Shown here in pieces: positions 7,177 to 8,407 of a DNA stretch of 8,407 bases. Position 1 is the stretch's first letter; every line of letters begins with the position of its first letter. The notes below the pieces were generated by a model. The model saw only the letters and a program-made list of their open reading frames with translations. It was not told the DNA's origin and ran no database searches. The DNA is taken from NCBI GenBank assembly GCA_014534295.1, contig JACVRU010000080.1, positions 1-8,407 of the forward strand, written 5' to 3'. Source of the DNA: Thermoleophilia bacterium (GTDB lineage Bacteria > Actinomycetota > Thermoleophilia > Gaiellales > Gaiellaceae). The translations under genes were made by a program, and so were the position numbers.

Positions 7177-7244
7177 GCGTAGGCTTGACGGAGCTCAAGA
7201 GAGAGCGGAGGCGCCGGCTTCGCCGGCGCCGGGAGCGGGTATGA
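7173..7244 (+). CDS. Possible 23-residue Arg-rich mini-ORF between epimerase and dehydrogenase
   Basis: An open frame whose ATG overlaps the epimerase stop (ATGA, 7173-7176) and whose TGA overlaps the dehydrogenase start (ATGA, 7241-7244). It begins MSVGLTELK and continues with a basic tail containing twelve Arg residues. Much of the Arg run is simply the reading of the GC hairpin at 7210-7230, and no Shine-Dalgarno stands before its ATG. It could be a coupling peptide that carries ribosomes across the gap, or a chance frame. I lean to chance but record it because both junctions are overlapped. Confidence 0.2.
   Translation: MSVGLTELKRERRRRLRRRRERV
7210..7230. repeat. Perfect 9-bp GC hairpin in the epimerase-dehydrogenase gap
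   Basis: GGCGCCGGC (7210-7218), loop TTC, and GCCGGCGCC (7222-7230) form a perfect all-GC stem. No T-run follows, so it is not a standard intrinsic terminator. The stem ends right at GGGAG (7231-7235), the likely ribosome binding site of the dehydrogenase at 7241. It may attenuate transcription, protect the mRNA, tune translation, or be one copy of a dispersed GC-rich intergenic repeat. Confidence 0.6.
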
Positions 7245-8407
7245 GCAGGCTCGAAGAGCAGGCGGCGCTCGGCGATGCGACGACGGCCCGGGCCGAGATC
7301 GCGATCGTCGGCGCCGGCTATGTCGGCCTCCCGCTGGCGCAGACGTTCGCCGACGCGGGCCGCGGCGTCGTGCTCGTAGACGTCGCCGCCGACGTGGTCG
7401 CCGCGATCAACCGCGGCGAGAGCCACATCGAGGACGTCCCCTCGGACCGGCTTGCGCCGCTCGTCCGCGAGCGCCGGCTGACGGCGACGATCGACTACGA
7501 CGTCCTCCGCGAGGCGGAGGCGATCCTGATCGCACTGCCGACGCCGCTCTCGTCGCAGCGTGAGCCCGACCTCTCGATCGTGGCCGGCGCGACCGAGGCG
7601 ATCTCCCGGCGGCTGCGGCCCGGCCACCTGGTCGTGCTCGAGTCCACCACCTACCCGGGCACGACGCGGGAGGTGATCGTCTCGGCGCTCGAGCGGGGCT
7701 CCGGCCTCACCGCGGGCTCCGACTTCAACGTCGCCTACTCGCCGGAGCGCGTCGACCCCGGCCGGACGGACCACACGACGAAGACGACGCCGAAGGTCGT
7801 CGGCGGCTACACCCCGGCCTGCACGGCGCGGGCCTCGGAGCTCTATCGGAGCGCGGTGGAGACGGTGATCGAGGTCTCGTCGCCGGAGGCGGCCGAGCTG
7901 ACGAAGCTGCTCGAGAACATCTTCCGCTCGGTGAACATCGCGCTCGTCAACGAGTTGGCGCAGCTCTGCGACCGGATGGGAATCGACGTCTGGGAGGTCG
8001 TGGACGCCGCCGCGACGAAGCCCTTCGGCTTCATGAGCTTCCAGCCCGGCCCCGGCCTCGGCGGCCACTGCATCCCGATCGATCCCTTCTACCTCACGTG
8101 GAAGGCCCGCGAGTACGACTTCTACACCGAGTTCGTCGAGCTGGCCGGCAAGGTCAACGAGAACATGCCCTACTGGTGCCACGGGAAGCTGACCCGGGCG
8201 CTGAACTCGCAGGAGCGCGCGGTGCGCGGCGCCCAGGTGCTGATCCTCGGCGTCTCCTACAAGGCCGACATCGGCGACATGCGGGAGTCGCCGGCGCTGA
8301 AGCTGATCGAGCTGCTGCGGAAGGACGGGGCGAAGGTCGCCTACCACGACCCGCACGTGCCGGCCCTCCCCGAGCTCGGCCTCACCTCGGCCCCGCTCGA
8401 GCCGGAG
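7241..8407 (+). CDS. wbpA: UDP-N-acetylglucosamine 6-dehydrogenase-type nucleotide-sugar dehydrogenase, C-terminus cut off by the window edge
   Basis: Cytosolic NAD-dependent enzyme that oxidises C6 of a UDP-hexosamine to the uronic acid in two steps. The 389 visible residues are probably about nine-tenths of the protein. The Rossmann site is IAIVGAGYVGLPLA (about 20-33). ESTTYPGTT starts at 134 and SPERVDPG at 167. ELTKLLEN carries the conserved Lys222, followed by NIFRSVNIALVNE. The catalytic Cys277 lies in GPGLGGHCIPIDPFYL. The C-terminal domain has LGVSYKADIGDMRESPAL with Lys341 and Arg348. The GGHCIPIDPFYLTWKA block resembles WbpA-like UDP-GlcNAc dehydrogenases more than classic WecC (UDP-ManNAc), but substrate choice cannot be proved from this. 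The ATG has GGGAG five bases upstream. It lies 64 bases after the epimerase and is probably in its operon; partner genes should follow beyond the right edge. Confidence 0.93.
   Translation, partial: MSRLEEQAALGDATTARAEIAIVGAGYVGLPLAQTFADAGRGVVLVDVAADVVAAINRGESHIEDVPSDRLAPLVRERRLTATIDYDVLREAEAILIALPTPLSSQREPDLSIVAGATEAISRRLRPGHLVVLESTTYPGTTREVIVSALERGSGLTAGSDFNVAYSPERVDPGRTDHTTKTTPKVVGGYTPACTARASELYRSAVETVIEVSSPEAAELTKLLENIFRSVNIALVNELAQLCDRMGIDVWEVVDAAATKPFGFMSFQPGPGLGGHCIPIDPFYLTWKAREYDFYTEFVELAGKVNENMPYWCHGKLTRALNSQERAVRGAQVLILGVSYKADIGDMRESPALKLIELLRKDGAKVAYHDPHVPALPELGLTSAPLEPE

Noticed and set aside
7185..7190. TTGACG as a -35 box for a separate dehydrogenase promoter
   Set aside because: The position of the -10 box falls in the GC hairpin region with no TAnnnT match, so a promoter is not supported.
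6983..8356. A 457-codon minus-strand frame over the dehydrogenase
   Set aside because: It is antisense to the dehydrogenase, which has all its NAD and catalytic motifs; the product has long Arg/Pro/Ser runs and no domain.

Overview
This window reads as an ordinary chromosomal segment of a very GC-rich bacterium. It is most likely an actinobacterium, and perhaps of the Thermoleophilia type (Gaiellales, Solirubrobacterales and relatives). That guess rests on the GC-rich third codon positions, the caa3-type oxidase, the GAF/PAS kinase style and the frequent GTG starts; I could not test it by search. I see no mobile element, CRISPR array, integrase or phage gene.

The left two-thirds is read on the minus strand, in the order tRNA-Lys(CTT), a 1329-residue soluble sensor histidine kinase, cytochrome c oxidase subunit II with a fused cytochrome c domain (ctaC/coxB), and subunit I (ctaD, cut by the left edge). 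The kinase stops 17 bases before coxB, and coxB overlaps ctaD by four bases (GTGA), so the three proteins are probably one transcription unit. The kinase has four GAF and three PAS domains, no membrane segment and no receiver domain, and no response regulator is in view. CtaD carries an unusual N-terminal stretch of about 120 residues, with two predicted membrane segments, before the canonical start of the fold. The 70-base gap between tRNA and kinase holds a TAGACT -10-like box overlapped by a 20-base near-palindrome.

The right third is read on the plus strand. A non-hydrolysing UDP-GlcNAc 2-epimerase (wecB/wbpI family) is followed by a nucleotide-sugar 6-dehydrogenase of the WbpA type (cut by the right edge). 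Together they begin a cell-surface aminouronic-acid pathway. Between them lie 64 bases with a perfect 9-bp GC hairpin and a 23-codon Arg-rich open frame that overlaps both neighbours by ATGA. The tRNA and the epimerase gene diverge from a 25-base gap in which one short symmetric motif can serve as the -10 box on both strands.

I do not see a clearly new biological system. The points most worth following up are the kinase-oxidase linkage, the CtaD extension, the near-palindrome at the head of that operon, and the divergent tRNA/epimerase promoter.
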